Both the position numbers and the translations under genes were made by a program. DNA of 18,203 nt, from the NCBI GenBank assembly GCA_023440945.1, contig JAEZRL010000343.1, forward strand, positions 1 through 18,203. The letters run 5' to 3'. The notes beneath the pieces were generated by a model, which ran no database searches, was not told the DNA's origin, and saw only the letters and a list, made by a program, of their open reading frames with translations. Numbering within the stretch: position 1 is the first letter of the stretch; every line of letters begins with the position of its first letter. Source of the stretch: Bacteroidota bacterium. GTDB lineage: Bacteria; Bacteroidota; Bacteroidia; Chitinophagales; Chitinophagaceae. Positions 6,889-15,018 of this stretch are shown piece after piece.

Positions 6889-9057
6889 ATGAGTAAACCA
6901 AGCAGATATCTTATTACGGCGGCATTGCCTTATGCAAACGGTTTAAAGCACATTGGTCATTTAGCAGGTGCTTATTTGCCTGCTGATATTTATGTGCGTT
7001 ACCTGCGTGCACAAAAAAAGGATGTGGTTTTTGTTTGCGGAAGTGATGAACATGGTACAGCCATACCGATACAGGCAATGAAAGAAAATACAACAGCAAG
7101 ATCCATCATTGATAAATATCATCCTGTTATCAAACAAAATTTTGATGATCTCGGAATTTCATTTGATATCTACGACCGCACCTCCGATCCTATTCATCAT
7201 GAAACAGCGCAGGAATTTTTTACTTACCTGAATGATCGCGGCGATCTGGAAGTGATGGAAACAGAACAATATTATGATGAAGAAGCAAAAACATTTTTGG
7301 CAGATCGGTATATAAAAGGAACATGCCCAAACTGCGGTTATGAAAATGCTTTTGGTGATCAGTGCGAAAGATGCGGCATATCGTTAAGTCCGGATATGCT
7401 TATTAATCCTGTAAGCACTTTAAGCGGAAGCGCTCCTGTAAAAAGAAAAACAAAGCATTGGTATTTGCCTTTGAATAAATATGAAGACTGGTTACGTGAA
7501 TGGATATTGGTAGAACATAAAGATGACTGGAAGCCGAACGTACTTGGGCAGTGTAAAAGCTGGCTGGATGGTGGTTTGCAACCCCGTGCTGTTACGAGAG
7601 ATTTGGATTGGGGTATAAAAGTTCCTGTTGCAGATGCAGACGGAAAAGTATTATATGTTTGGTTTGATGCGCCTATCGGTTATATCAGTGCGACAAAACA
7701 GTGGGCTTTAAAATGCAATAAAGACTGGAAGCCTTACTGGTACGATAATACAACGAAGCTTGTTCATTTTATTGGTAAGGATAATATCGTTTTTCACTGC
7801 ATTATTTTTCCGGTTATGCTTAAGCTGCATAGCAATATTCTTCCTTCAAATGTTCCTGCCAACGAGTTCATGAATCTTGAAGGAGATAAGATGAGCACAA
7901 GCCGTAACTGGAAGCTTGATATGCAGGATTACATTAATGATTTTATCAAAACAGAAAACGGTGGCCCGCAAATGGCGGATGTGCTGCGCTATTATCTCAC
8001 CATCATAATGCCGGAAACAAAAGACAGCGAGTTTACATGGAAAGGTTTCCAGGATGCAAACAACAGCGAATTGGTTAGCATCTTCGGAAATTTTGTGAAC
8101 CGCACTTTTGTGCTGATGCATAAATTATGTAAAGGCAAAGTGCCGCCGTTACATGCGGTTTTGCTTGATGATACAGACAAAACAATGATCGCTGATATTG
8201 AAGGAGTAAAATTGAAGATTGAAAATTTATTAGAGCAGTTCAAGTTCAGGGAGGCTTTGTTTGAGGTAATTGATCTTGCACGTAAAGGCAATAAATACAT
8301 GCAGGAAAAAGAACCGTGGATAGTCGCAAAACGATTAACTGCCGAACATCCTCTGCCAGATGATCAAAAGCTTATTGATAATTGTATTCATATCTGTTTG
8401 CAGTTAACGGCTAATCTTGCCATCTTCATTAATCCATTCCTTCCTTTCACAGCAAAAAAAATGTGTAAGATGATGAAGGTGGTTGAAAAAATGCTGGACT
8501 GGAAAAATGGCGGAAGGCTTAAATTATTAAGTGTTGGTTATAGTTTACGTGCACCTGAATTGTTGTTTAGAAAAATAGAAGATGATGAAGTGAAAGCACA
8601 GGTTGAAAAACTAAAACAGGCAAGTGTAGAAAAAGCAACGCAGCAAGCAGAAGCTATACCTGCAAAAACAAAAGCGAAGCCGAAGAATGAACAGGCAATC
8701 CAAACACCTGTTGAGGAAGATGAAGGCAAACCGCAAATTCAATTTGATGATTTTGCGAAGATCGATCTGCGGGTAGGTACTATTGTTTCGGCAGAAAAAG
8801 TTGAAAAAGCAGATAAATTATTAAAGCTGCAGATTGATCTTGGTTTTGAAATAAGAACAATTGTTTCAGGTATTGCTTTGCATTTCAAACCAGAAGATAT
8901 TGTAGGCAAACAGGTAACCGTTGTGGTAAATCTTGCGCCAAGAAAAATGCGGGGAATAGAAAGTAACGGAATGATATTAATGGCAGAAGATAACAACGGC
9001 AGGTTGCATTTCATCAATCCTGAAGGCGCTATTGATTCAGGAAGTAAAGTATCTTAA
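6889..9057 (+). CDS. metG: Methionyl-tRNA synthetase with C-terminal tRNA-binding domain
   Basis: This 722-residue class I aminoacyl-tRNA synthetase charges tRNA-Met in the cytoplasm. Visible signatures are ITAALPYANGLKHIGH (HIGH at 21-24), a zinc knuckle with C146, C149, C159 and C162, and KMSTS (334-338), the KMSKS variant common in MetRS. A helical anticodon-binding domain follows (about 390-550), then a charged linker rich in Lys, Ala and Gln (about 565-615). The C-terminal EMAP/Trbp111-type OB fold (about 617-722) has DFAKIDLRVGTIVSAEKVEK and NLAPRKMRGIESNGMIL. The frame is open upstream to a TTG at 6808, but homologous sequence begins at MSKPSRYLITAALPY, so ATG 6889 is preferred. The stop is 22 bp before the next ATG, so metG and the LutB gene are probably co-transcribed. 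Confidence 0.97.
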   Translation: MSKPSRYLITAALPYANGLKHIGHLAGAYLPADIYVRYLRAQKKDVVFVCGSDEHGTAIPIQAMKENTTARSIIDKYHPVIKQNFDDLGISFDIYDRTSDPIHHETAQEFFTYLNDRGDLEVMETEQYYDEEAKTFLADRYIKGTCPNCGYENAFGDQCERCGISLSPDMLINPVSTLSGSAPVKRKTKHWYLPLNKYEDWLREWILVEHKDDWKPNVLGQCKSWLDGGLQPRAVTRDLDWGIKVPVADADGKVLYVWFDAPIGYISATKQWALKCNKDWKPYWYDNTTKLVHFIGKDNIVFHCIIFPVMLKLHSNILPSNVPANEFMNLEGDKMSTSRNWKLDMQDYINDFIKTENGGPQMADVLRYYLTIIMPETKDSEFTWKGFQDANNSELVSIFGNFVNRTFVLMHKLCKGKVPPLHAVLLDDTDKTMIADIEGVKLKIENLLEQFKFREALFEVIDLARKGNKYMQEKEPWIVAKRLTAEHPLPDDQKLIDNCIHICLQLTANLAIFINPFLPFTAKKMCKMMKVVEKMLDWKNGGRLKLLSVGYSLRAPELLFRKIEDDEVKAQVEKLKQASVEKATQQAEAIPAKTKAKPKNEQAIQTPVEEDEGKPQIQFDDFAKIDLRVGTIVSAEKVEKADKLLKLQIDLGFEIRTIVSGIALHFKPEDIVGKQVTVVVNLAPRKMRGIESNGMILMAEDNNGRLHFINPEGAIDSGSKVS

Positions 9058-9079
9058 AATTTCAAAACATATTGCAGAT

Positions 9080-10465
9080 ATGTCATCAGAACACGCTTCT
9101 TCTTTTATCGCAAAAAGCACTATAAAAGCTGCAGATCTTGAACATAGAAGAAAGATCAATTTCAATATCAGTAAATACAATGCAGTAGTTCAGCAAGGAA
9201 AAGAACAATTTACTGACCTGATGACGGCACGTGAACGTGCAAAAGATCTAAAATGGCGGGCCATAGAACATTTAGATCAATATCTCGAACAATTTGAAAA
9301 AGCAATAACAGCGCGTGGTGCAAAAGTTTTATGGGCGGAAACCACAGAACAGGCTCTGGAAGAAATAGAAAAGATATGTAAAGAGAAAAACTGTAAAACA
9401 GTTGTGAAAAGCAAGAGCATGGTTACGGAGGAAATTCATCCGAATCGTTTTCTTGAAAAACAGGGGATTGAAAGTATAGAAACAGATCTTGGTGAGTATA
9501 TTCAGCAATTAGATGGTGAGCCGCCTTATCATATTGTTACACCGGCAATGCATAAAAGCAAGGAAGATGTTGCGAGATTATTTGCAGATAAATTAGGTAC
9601 TTCTCCCAGCCTTCCCCCAGAACAGTTGACAATGGTGGCCAGGCAAAAATTACGAGAGAAATATGTGCAGGCAGAAATTGGTGTAACCGGCGCAAACTTT
9701 ATTATTGCTGATATCGGCGGAATTGCAGTTACAGAAAACGAAGGCAATGCAAGATTAAGTTCTGCATGGCCAAAAACACATATCGTTATAACAGGTATTG
9801 AAAAAGTAATTCCTTCCTTAACTGATCTTGCTTTATTCTGGCCTTTGCTTGCAACGTTCGGAACAGGACAAAGGGTAACATCTTACAACACTGTTATCTC
9901 AGGTCCAAAACAACCTGGCGAGATTGATGGCCCGGACGAGATGTATGTGATTCTTTTAGACAATGGACGAACTAATTTACTTGCGAATACAAAAACAAGA
10001 GAAGCACTTTACTGCATCCGTTGCGGCGCTTGTTTAAATGCCTGTCCTGTTTATAAAAATATTGGCGGTCATAGTTATGAAACAACTTACAGTGGTCCCA
10101 TCGGCAGTGTTATAACGCCACAGATGAAAGACCTTGATGAGTACAAGCATTTAAGTTATGCTTCCTCTTTATGCGGTAATTGTACAGAAGTTTGCCCCGT
10201 TAGAATCAATCTTCATGAGTTGTTATTGGAGAATCGCCATGAATCTGTTGTGGAAGGCGATAGCAGCGTTTCCGAACGTATTGCCTGGAAAGTTTGGAAG
10301 CAGGCAAGTTTGAACAGGAAGATGATGAATATGGGCAATGGCAAATTGAAAAACTGGGTAGTGAACAAAACCTTCAAAGGCTGGACAAAGCACCGGAGCG
10401 ATCTTAATTTCAGTGCAAAAACATTCAATGAAATGTGGCAGGAGAGGAATAAGAAAACAGACTAA
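9080..10465 (+). CDS. lutB: LutB-type iron-sulfur protein (lactate utilisation, LUD domain)
   Basis: This 461-residue protein has the LutB/YkgF architecture. An N-terminal LUD domain (about 40-305) carries IADIGGIAVTENEGNARLSS and a GPKQPGEIDGPDE segment. A ferredoxin-like region follows with C312-x2-C315-x2-C318-x3-C322-P and C365-x2-C368-x3-C372-P, ligands for two [4Fe-4S] clusters. In Bacillus LutABC, LutB is one subunit of an L-lactate oxidation complex that passes electrons from lactate onward. Here no lutA or lutC lies beside it, so the partners must be elsewhere or the protein works differently. ATG 9080 is chosen over an upstream ATT extension overlapping metG; the resulting length is close to B. 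subtilis LutB (about 475 residues). It converges on the LytTR gene across a shared terminator. Confidence 0.93.
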   Translation: MSSEHASSFIAKSTIKAADLEHRRKINFNISKYNAVVQQGKEQFTDLMTARERAKDLKWRAIEHLDQYLEQFEKAITARGAKVLWAETTEQALEEIEKICKEKNCKTVVKSKSMVTEEIHPNRFLEKQGIESIETDLGEYIQQLDGEPPYHIVTPAMHKSKEDVARLFADKLGTSPSLPPEQLTMVARQKLREKYVQAEIGVTGANFIIADIGGIAVTENEGNARLSSAWPKTHIVITGIEKVIPSLTDLALFWPLLATFGTGQRVTSYNTVISGPKQPGEIDGPDEMYVILLDNGRTNLLANTKTREALYCIRCGACLNACPVYKNIGGHSYETTYSGPIGSVITPQMKDLDEYKHLSYASSLCGNCTEVCPVRINLHELLLENRHESVVEGDSSVSERIAWKVWKQASLNRKMMNMGNGKLKNWVVNKTFKGWTKHRSDLNFSAKTFNEMWQERNKKTD

Positions 10466-10513
10466 GAAGCTTTTTTTCAAGTAGTATTTTTAGGTTACCA
10501 GCTAAAGTTTTTT

Positions 10514-10550
10514 ATGGCATCTTCGTTGTGTCACTCACTTGTACGTTCTG
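10514..10550 (-). repeat. Interspersed repeat, copy B (37 nt, uninterrupted)
   Basis: Read on the minus strand, this copy starts CAGAACGTACAAG and ends CGAAGATGCCAT. Its inner 28 nt (10518-10545) are identical to 18161-18188 on the plus strand. Its ends match the two modules of copy A. It sits between the convergent lutB and LytTR genes, beside the terminator. Confidence 0.8.
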
Positions 10551-10571
10551 TTTTTCATAGCAACAATTAAC

Positions 10572-10618
10572 AAAATAAAAAGAGGCTGCCCCAAAAGACA
10601 GCCTCATGTTATTTTTTT
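10572..10618. terminator. Bidirectional rho-independent terminator
   Basis: GAGGCTG (10582-10588) pairs with CAGCCTC (10599-10605) around a 10-nt loop. A T-rich run follows on the plus strand (10609-10618), and an A-rich run precedes it (10572-10581), which reads as T-rich on the minus strand. It can end both lutB and the kinase/regulator operon. Confidence 0.85.
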
Positions 10619-10632
10619 ATTATATCCCTTTT

Positions 10633-11397
10633 TTAGAATGCAATCACGCCTTTTAATTCAGCGAAGAAAACATCTTTCTTTCTTGCAGAAACAGGTACCT
10701 GTACACCGTTTGACATAACAACTGATGCTGAAACGCCTTTCACAATTTTTACCATGTGCCTTAAGTTGATCAAATAAGATTTATGCACCCGGTAAAAACC
10801 TTTTTCAGATAAAAGCTCTTCAAAATCCTTCAAGGAGCGGGATGCAACATAAGAGACGTTATTGATTAATTTCAGTTTTGTATAACTATCTAATGCTTCA
10901 ATAAAAATAATGTTATTGATATCAACAATATCATAACCATCTGCAACATGCACAACGATCTTAGAGAAATTTTCGTTCATGTTGCCACTCAGATAATTTT
11001 TTATCAGGCCTGTAAGCTCACCGTACTTATTTTTTTTGGTTGTTCTCAGCTTATCAATCACCTGAACAATATCAGAAGCTTTTATAGGCTTCAGAATATA
11101 ATCGAGTGCAGCCATTTTCAAAGCCCGTAAAGCATATTCCTGGTAGGCGGTAACAAATATTATTTCAAACTTAGGCTCATCAATTGTTTCAAGTAACTCA
11201 AAAGAACTGTGAGGTGGCATCTCAATATCCATGAAAATCACATCAATTTCTTTTGACTTTATATTCTTTCTCGCATCGTCGAGATTGTCGGCTGTCCAAA
11301 CAATTTCAACGTTTTCACATTGGTTTTCCAGGATATTCTTGAGAATCTGAATATTGGATACTTCATCATCAAGAAGGGCAACCTTAATTGGTTTCAT
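10633..11397 (-). CDS. LytTR-family response regulator
   Basis: This 254-residue cytoplasmic transcription factor has a receiver domain (about 4-120) with acidic pocket D10/D11, phosphoacceptor D57 in VIFMDIEMP, T83 and K103-P. A LytTR DNA-binding domain (about 145-250) contains IIFIEALDSYTKLKL, SRSLKDFEELL and FYRVHKSYLINLRHM. The kinase gene ends 25 bp upstream, so the pair forms an operon. The loop after MDIEMP reads PHSSFELLE, where many relatives have GxxGFELL; the site otherwise looks functional. Targets are unknown. No acetylation- or chemotaxis-type neighbours suggest a role. Confidence 0.95.
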   Translation of the reverse strand: MKPIKVALLDDEVSNIQILKNILENQCENVEIVWTADNLDDARKNIKSKEIDVIFMDIEMPPHSSFELLETIDEPKFEIIFVTAYQEYALRALKMAALDYILKPIKASDIVQVIDKLRTTKKNKYGELTGLIKNYLSGNMNENFSKIVVHVADGYDIVDINNIIFIEALDSYTKLKLINNVSYVASRSLKDFEELLSEKGFYRVHKSYLINLRHMVKIVKGVSASVVMSNGVQVPVSARKKDVFFAELKGVIAF

Positions 11398-11422
11398 AAA
11401 AAAGCAGTTTTAAAGTGGGGTT

Positions 11423-12535
11423 TTATAAAGTATTTACTATTGGCATATATATTTTTACGGTTGTTCCGCTTTCTTTATATCCGTTCGAATATTTATCTAT
11501 TATTTCTAAGCGGCCCGTATTGTTGTTGTACGATCTTATCAGCTTTAATCTTTCCCTGATAATATTCAGCGCAGTTGATTCATATTTGGCAGAAGAAAAA
11601 GTGGGTTGTGTTTTCTTCCATCCCATTCCGTTATCATCCACAACACATTCGAGAATGTCATCGTGAAGCGATAATTCTATTTTAAGTAGAGCATTATCCT
11701 TTTCTTTTTTTGGTGCAAGGCCATGCTTGATAGCATTTTCAATGATAGGTTGAATGATCATTGGTGGAATGCAATGGCCGTTTACTTTTAAAGCTTCATC
11801 CACGTGTATCCTGTAATTAAAAGAATTGCTGAACCTGAATTTTTCCAGTTGAAGATAGCGGTTCAAAAAATCAATCTCATCTTCCAAAGCCACATAAGAT
11901 TTACGGGAATTATTAAGCATCTGCCTCATCAGCAAAGAAAAATCAGATATATAGTCAAATGCTTTTTGATTTTCATTAATAAGAATTAAATGCTGAACAG
12001 TACAAAGTGAATTGTAGATAAAGTGCGGATTCATCTGGCTTGAAAGAGCTTTTGCTTCCATTTCAAGCAGTTTATTCGTGTAGGTGAGATTTTCTTTTTT
12101 TCTTATGTATGCGTTGCGCATATATAGTAAAATAGCAATTCCTGAAAGAATATTTATCGCCAGAAGTATGTACCACAAAGTTTGCGTTTCAAGTAGTATT
12201 AATGTTGGAATTGATATTTCAGCAGCAGTTTTAAAAACAAACATCATGGCTGCCTGTTTTTTAGGAAGAAGCAATAAAAGAGAGGCGTTGTATAAACCAT
12301 GCTGTCTGTTTTTTTTAATACACTTCTTAAAGTTTGCAGCAATGTTTTTTTTAAATCCCCGTACGATGATCTTTATAAAACGTTCATTTGTTCTAAAAAA
12401 ATCACTTCTTGTCGGACATATAGCTGAAAAACCGTTGGCAAAACATGAATGCCATGCCAATGGTTTTGAAACCAACAAAGGTATTATTAATAAAACCGCC
12501 GCAAAACTATAAATAAGTAAATAAAACCGATCCAT
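11423..12535 (-). CDS. LytS-type sensor histidine kinase (His_kinase family)
   Basis: This 370-residue membrane protein carries the LytS/YehU-type kinase core: SSQMNPHFIYNSL with phosphoacceptor H171, the N box IIENAIKHGL (N267) and the G box DDNGMGW (300-306). Transmembrane segments are predicted at about 5-23 and 120-139, the second followed by a charged, probably coiled linker (140-165). The part between them (24-118) is Lys/Arg-rich and Cys-containing and does not resemble the TPR or beta-propeller sensor domains usual in these kinases, so the signal is unknown. The start could also be M97 or M98, but a -7 box about 100 nt upstream of 12535 supports the longer form. It should phosphorylate D57 of the regulator encoded 25 bp downstream. 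Confidence 0.88.
   Translation of the reverse strand: MDRFYLLIYSFAAVLLIIPLLVSKPLAWHSCFANGFSAICPTRSDFFRTNERFIKIIVRGFKKNIAANFKKCIKKNRQHGLYNASLLLLLPKKQAAMMFVFKTAAEISIPTLILLETQTLWYILLAINILSGIAILLYMRNAYIRKKENLTYTNKLLEMEAKALSSQMNPHFIYNSLCTVQHLILINENQKAFDYISDFSLLMRQMLNNSRKSYVALEDEIDFLNRYLQLEKFRFSNSFNYRIHVDEALKVNGHCIPPMIIQPIIENAIKHGLAPKKEKDNALLKIELSLHDDILECVVDDNGMGWKKTQPTFSSAKYESTALNIIRERLKLIRSYNNNTGRLEIIDKYSNGYKESGTTVKIYMPIVNTL
12427..12467. repeat. Inverted repeat inside the kinase 5' coding region
   Basis: AAAACCGTTGGCA (12428-12440) and TGCCAATGGTTTT (12455-12467) are 13-nt arms that pair with one mismatch around a 14-nt spacer. They fall at kinase codons about 23-36, in the atypical N-terminal region. 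Confidence 0.6.
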
Positions 12536-12962
12536 ATTCTCGAATTAGAAAAGGAATGAATGCTGCATCATCTCATAAGCTTCTCCCTTCCATTCATCCA
12601 ACTAAATAAACAATGCTCATTTCAGATTTGTCAAAAATAAGTTTATATGACTAACCCGAACCTTAAAGGTTTATACAAACAACCGCATAATTTAATACAA
12701 TATTAAACAGAGATTAAAATATGATGAAGAGTACACCTTTGTTAATTAAATGTACAAAACTATCCCGGATATTCAGCCGGCAGTAATATGCAGAGTCATG
12801 CTAAAGCAACAGTAGGAATGTTGTCCTTCCTTTTCTGTTTGTGGCATTATAATTATATTATTTGATGAAGACTCGTTTTAAGTATCGCCACGGTCTTTAT
12901 TGAAGGATTGCGGATAGCTTAGGATTGAAATTTTTGCTCACGTTCATGATGTATTGCTGTGG
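12536..12962. other. Non-coding spacer with the kinase promoter region
   Basis: These 427 AT-rich bases contain no supportable ORF or RNA gene. Apart from the -7 box at 12632-12639, I see only weak short inverted repeats, such as AACCTT/AAAGGTT near 12660-12672. No terminator is evident after the DUF2200 gene, so its transcript may run on into this spacer. Confidence 0.5.
12632..12639 (-). promoter_or_regulatory. Candidate -7 box for the kinase-regulator operon
   Basis: The reverse strand reads TATTTTTG, an exact TAnnTTTG match, about 97 nt upstream of the kinase ATG. The -33 region is weak (TTCG about 17 nt upstream). Confidence 0.45.
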
Positions 12963-13328
12963 CTATGCATTTCGCAAGATCTTCTCCATTTTCCTGCCTT
13001 TTGCCAATTCATCCACCAGCTTATCCAGGTACCTAACTTTTTGTGTCAACGGATTTTCAATTTCCTCCACCCGGTAACCACATATTACACCTGTGATAAG
13101 ATATGCATTTTGATTTATCGTTGAATCTTGAAAGAAGGACTCAAAGGTTGCTTTTTTTTCTATCTGGTTTTGAAGCTGCTCATTATCAAAGCCGGTTAAC
13201 CACTCTATCACTTTAAGCAATTCTTCTTTCGTTCTTCCTTTCTTCTCCACTTTTGCGAGATACATCGGATAAACTGAGGCGAAGGTCATTTTCGCAATTC
13301 GTTCATCGTGTGTTTTGTTGTTGTCCAT
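12963..13328 (-). CDS. DUF2200 family protein
   Basis: This 121-residue soluble protein matches the highly conserved DUF2200 family. Recognisable blocks are HDERIAKMTFASVYPMYLAK (7-26), KKGRTKEELLKVIEWLTGF (29-47), AYLITGVICGYRVEEIENP (75-93) and VRYLDKLVDELAKGRKMEKI (98-117). Its biochemical function is not known. The length is typical and there is no sign of damage. It stands alone, divergent from actA across a 360-bp spacer. The ATG at 13328 follows an A-rich stretch typical of Bacteroidota start sites. Confidence 0.93.
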   Translation of the reverse strand: MDNNKTHDERIAKMTFASVYPMYLAKVEKKGRTKEELLKVIEWLTGFDNEQLQNQIEKKATFESFFQDSTINQNAYLITGVICGYRVEEIENPLTQKVRYLDKLVDELAKGRKMEKILRNA

Positions 13329-13688
13329 ACTTTTATTTTTTTCAGAAAAAGAGTGATTATGTCATCTAATTTACAGCTTTAGCTTTATTTCTTTAAGCGA
13401 TAAAGCTTTTTTCGTTGGCATTATTATGAGAAGCTCTTATTAAGTATAATATAAAAAATGGAGTTGTTTTTGTGGAGAAGATTAACTGATAATGCATCAA
13501 ACATTTGAACTGCAATTTTATTTTCACAGAAGAAAAAGTATGATCGAGAAATATAAGGAATCTCTTTGATAAATGTAACAATGACAGGTTAAAAAAATTT
13601 TTAAAATGATGTTCTTTTGTCAAGTTCGTGTCATATTTTTGCAACCGTTTTAGGAATTTTTCTCCCATTTCCACAATAGACTGTGATT
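13329..13688. other. Divergent spacer between DUF2200 and actA
   Basis: An AT-rich spacer. It holds a perfect 8-bp inverted repeat, AGCTTTAT (13381-13388) and ATAAAGCT (13400-13407), with an 11-nt loop and a short T run after it on the plus strand. It also holds the actA -7 box. The hairpin could be part of the DUF2200 leader on the minus strand or a weak plus-strand terminator. A 93-codon minus-strand reading frame here looks random. Confidence 0.5.
13634..13641 (+). promoter_or_regulatory. Candidate -7 box for the act operon
   Basis: TATTTTTG is an exact TAnnTTTG match, 47 nt before the actA ATG. A TTTG at 13616-13619 is the nearest -33 candidate, but its 14-nt spacing is shorter than usual. 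Confidence 0.5.
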
Positions 13689-14942
13689 ATGATCCACAAT
13701 AGAAGAATTACTGGAAAATTACGTTTTGTTGCGCTCCTATGTTTAAGCTTTCTGCTGGGTAATGTTTCGTATGCACAAAACGGTCAGCAACTGTTTTCCC
13801 AAAACTGTGCTTCCTGTCACGCCATAAATAAACGTCTTACGGGTCCTGCTTTGGAAGGTGTCCTTGACCGTGGGCCATGGAAGGATAAGAAGAAATTGTA
13901 TGCATGGATACACAATCCTGCGGGTTTTATGAAAGATGATCCTTATACACAGGGTTTGCATAAGGAATATGGAGTGATGATGACACCATTTCCAGGTTTA
14001 ACAACTGATGAGATAGATGCTATATTTACTTATATAGCTTCTGTAAAACCTGAAACTACTCCAAATCCTCAGGGTGGTGGTGCAACTACGTCTGCGCAAG
14101 GGGGCGATAACACTTTATTATTTGGTATCCTTACTTTAATACTCGCCATCGTTGCATTAACCTTAATGACCGTAAACAGCAACCTGAAAAAACTAGCGGA
14201 TGATGTGGAAGGCCAGCCTGCAGCAGAGCCGGTGCCTTTCTGGAGAAACAAAGTGTATATCGCACTTGTAACGATCGTTCTGTTTTTAATTGGGGGTTAT
14301 CTTACTGTAAAAGGTGCTATCGGTCTTGGGCGAATGCAGGGATATGAACCAAAACAACCTATTTTCTACTCGCATAAAGTACATGCCGGAACCAACCAGA
14401 TAAGTTGTTTATACTGTCACTTTGGTGCCGAAGATGGCAAACAAGCCAATATTCCACCTGTTAATGTTTGTATGAACTGCCACATGGCTATCAACGAATA
14501 TAAAGGGCCGGATAAACTGGTAGATGCCGATGGTAACGAAGTGGATGGCACAGCAGAAATTCAAAAGTTATACAAATATGTTGGTTACGAACCAGGCAAA
14601 CCTTACGATGCCACTAAATCAAAACCGATAGAATGGGTTCGTATCCACAATTTGCCGGATCATGTTTACTTTAATCACTCACAACACGTGGTAGTTGGTA
14701 AAGTAGCCTGCCAAACTTGTCATGGCGAAATACAAAAAATGGATGAAGTACATCAGTTTGCCGAACTGAGCATGGGCTGGTGTATCAACTGTCACAGAAC
14801 TACACAGGTTCAGTTTAAAGACAATGGTTTCTACAGTATTTACGAAAAGTTTCATGACCAGATAAAGAATGGAACATTAGATACTTCAAAAGTTACGGTA
14901 GAAATGATCGGCGGTACTGAATGTCAGAAATGTCACTATTAA
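13689..14942 (+). CDS. actA: Alternative complex III multiheme cytochrome c subunit ActA
   Basis: This 417-residue protein has a signal peptide (residues 1-29, SYA/Q). An N-terminal monohaem cytochrome c domain follows, with C40-A-S-C43-H44 and a likely Met ligand in GVMMTPFPGLT. A Gly/Thr/Gln linker and two hydrophobic segments (about 139-160 and 187-211) follow. The C-terminal multihaem domain has CLYCH (240-244), CMNCH (261-265), CQTCH (341-345), CINCH (365-369) and CQKCH (412-416, one residue from the end). That gives six CxxCH motifs: the five of canonical ActA plus one. ActA is the periplasmic electron-transfer subunit of the quinol:electron acceptor oxidoreductase that replaces bc1 in many Bacteroidota. 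A GTG at 13683 is in frame, but ATG 13689 is preferred. actB follows after 76 bp. Confidence 0.93.
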   Translation: MIHNRRITGKLRFVALLCLSFLLGNVSYAQNGQQLFSQNCASCHAINKRLTGPALEGVLDRGPWKDKKKLYAWIHNPAGFMKDDPYTQGLHKEYGVMMTPFPGLTTDEIDAIFTYIASVKPETTPNPQGGGATTSAQGGDNTLLFGILTLILAIVALTLMTVNSNLKKLADDVEGQPAAEPVPFWRNKVYIALVTIVLFLIGGYLTVKGAIGLGRMQGYEPKQPIFYSHKVHAGTNQISCLYCHFGAEDGKQANIPPVNVCMNCHMAINEYKGPDKLVDADGNEVDGTAEIQKLYKYVGYEPGKPYDATKSKPIEWVRIHNLPDHVYFNHSQHVVVGKVACQTCHGEIQKMDEVHQFAELSMGWCINCHRTTQVQFKDNGFYSIYEKFHDQIKNGTLDTSKVTVEMIGGTECQKCHY

Positions 14943-15018
14943 TATTTAAACCGAATAATCCGCATTCTTAATAAAATCATTTTCTAAATAAAATATCCCT
15001 TTACGGGATCAGGGGAAT

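Noticed and set aside
9032..9079. 16-codon extension of the LutB protein starting at ATT and overlapping metG
   Set aside because: ATT is a very rare start, and the extension lies over the metG 3' end. ATG 9080 gives the family-typical length.
12084..12512. 142-codon plus-strand ORF opposite the kinase gene
   Set aside because: It is the antisense shadow of a real kinase gene with clear membrane and catalytic motifs on the other strand.
11423..12535. Kinase as a pseudogene
   Set aside because: The frame is open for 370 codons, the H, N and G boxes are intact, and it is followed closely by an intact regulator gene.
13393..13674. 93-codon minus-strand ORF upstream of actA
   Set aside because: It covers the actA promoter, has no recognisable domain, and has the composition of AT-rich non-coding DNA read by chance.
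13683..13688. GTG start for actA two codons upstream
   Set aside because: Possible, but the ATG at 13689 is the more usual codon and gives the same signal peptide.
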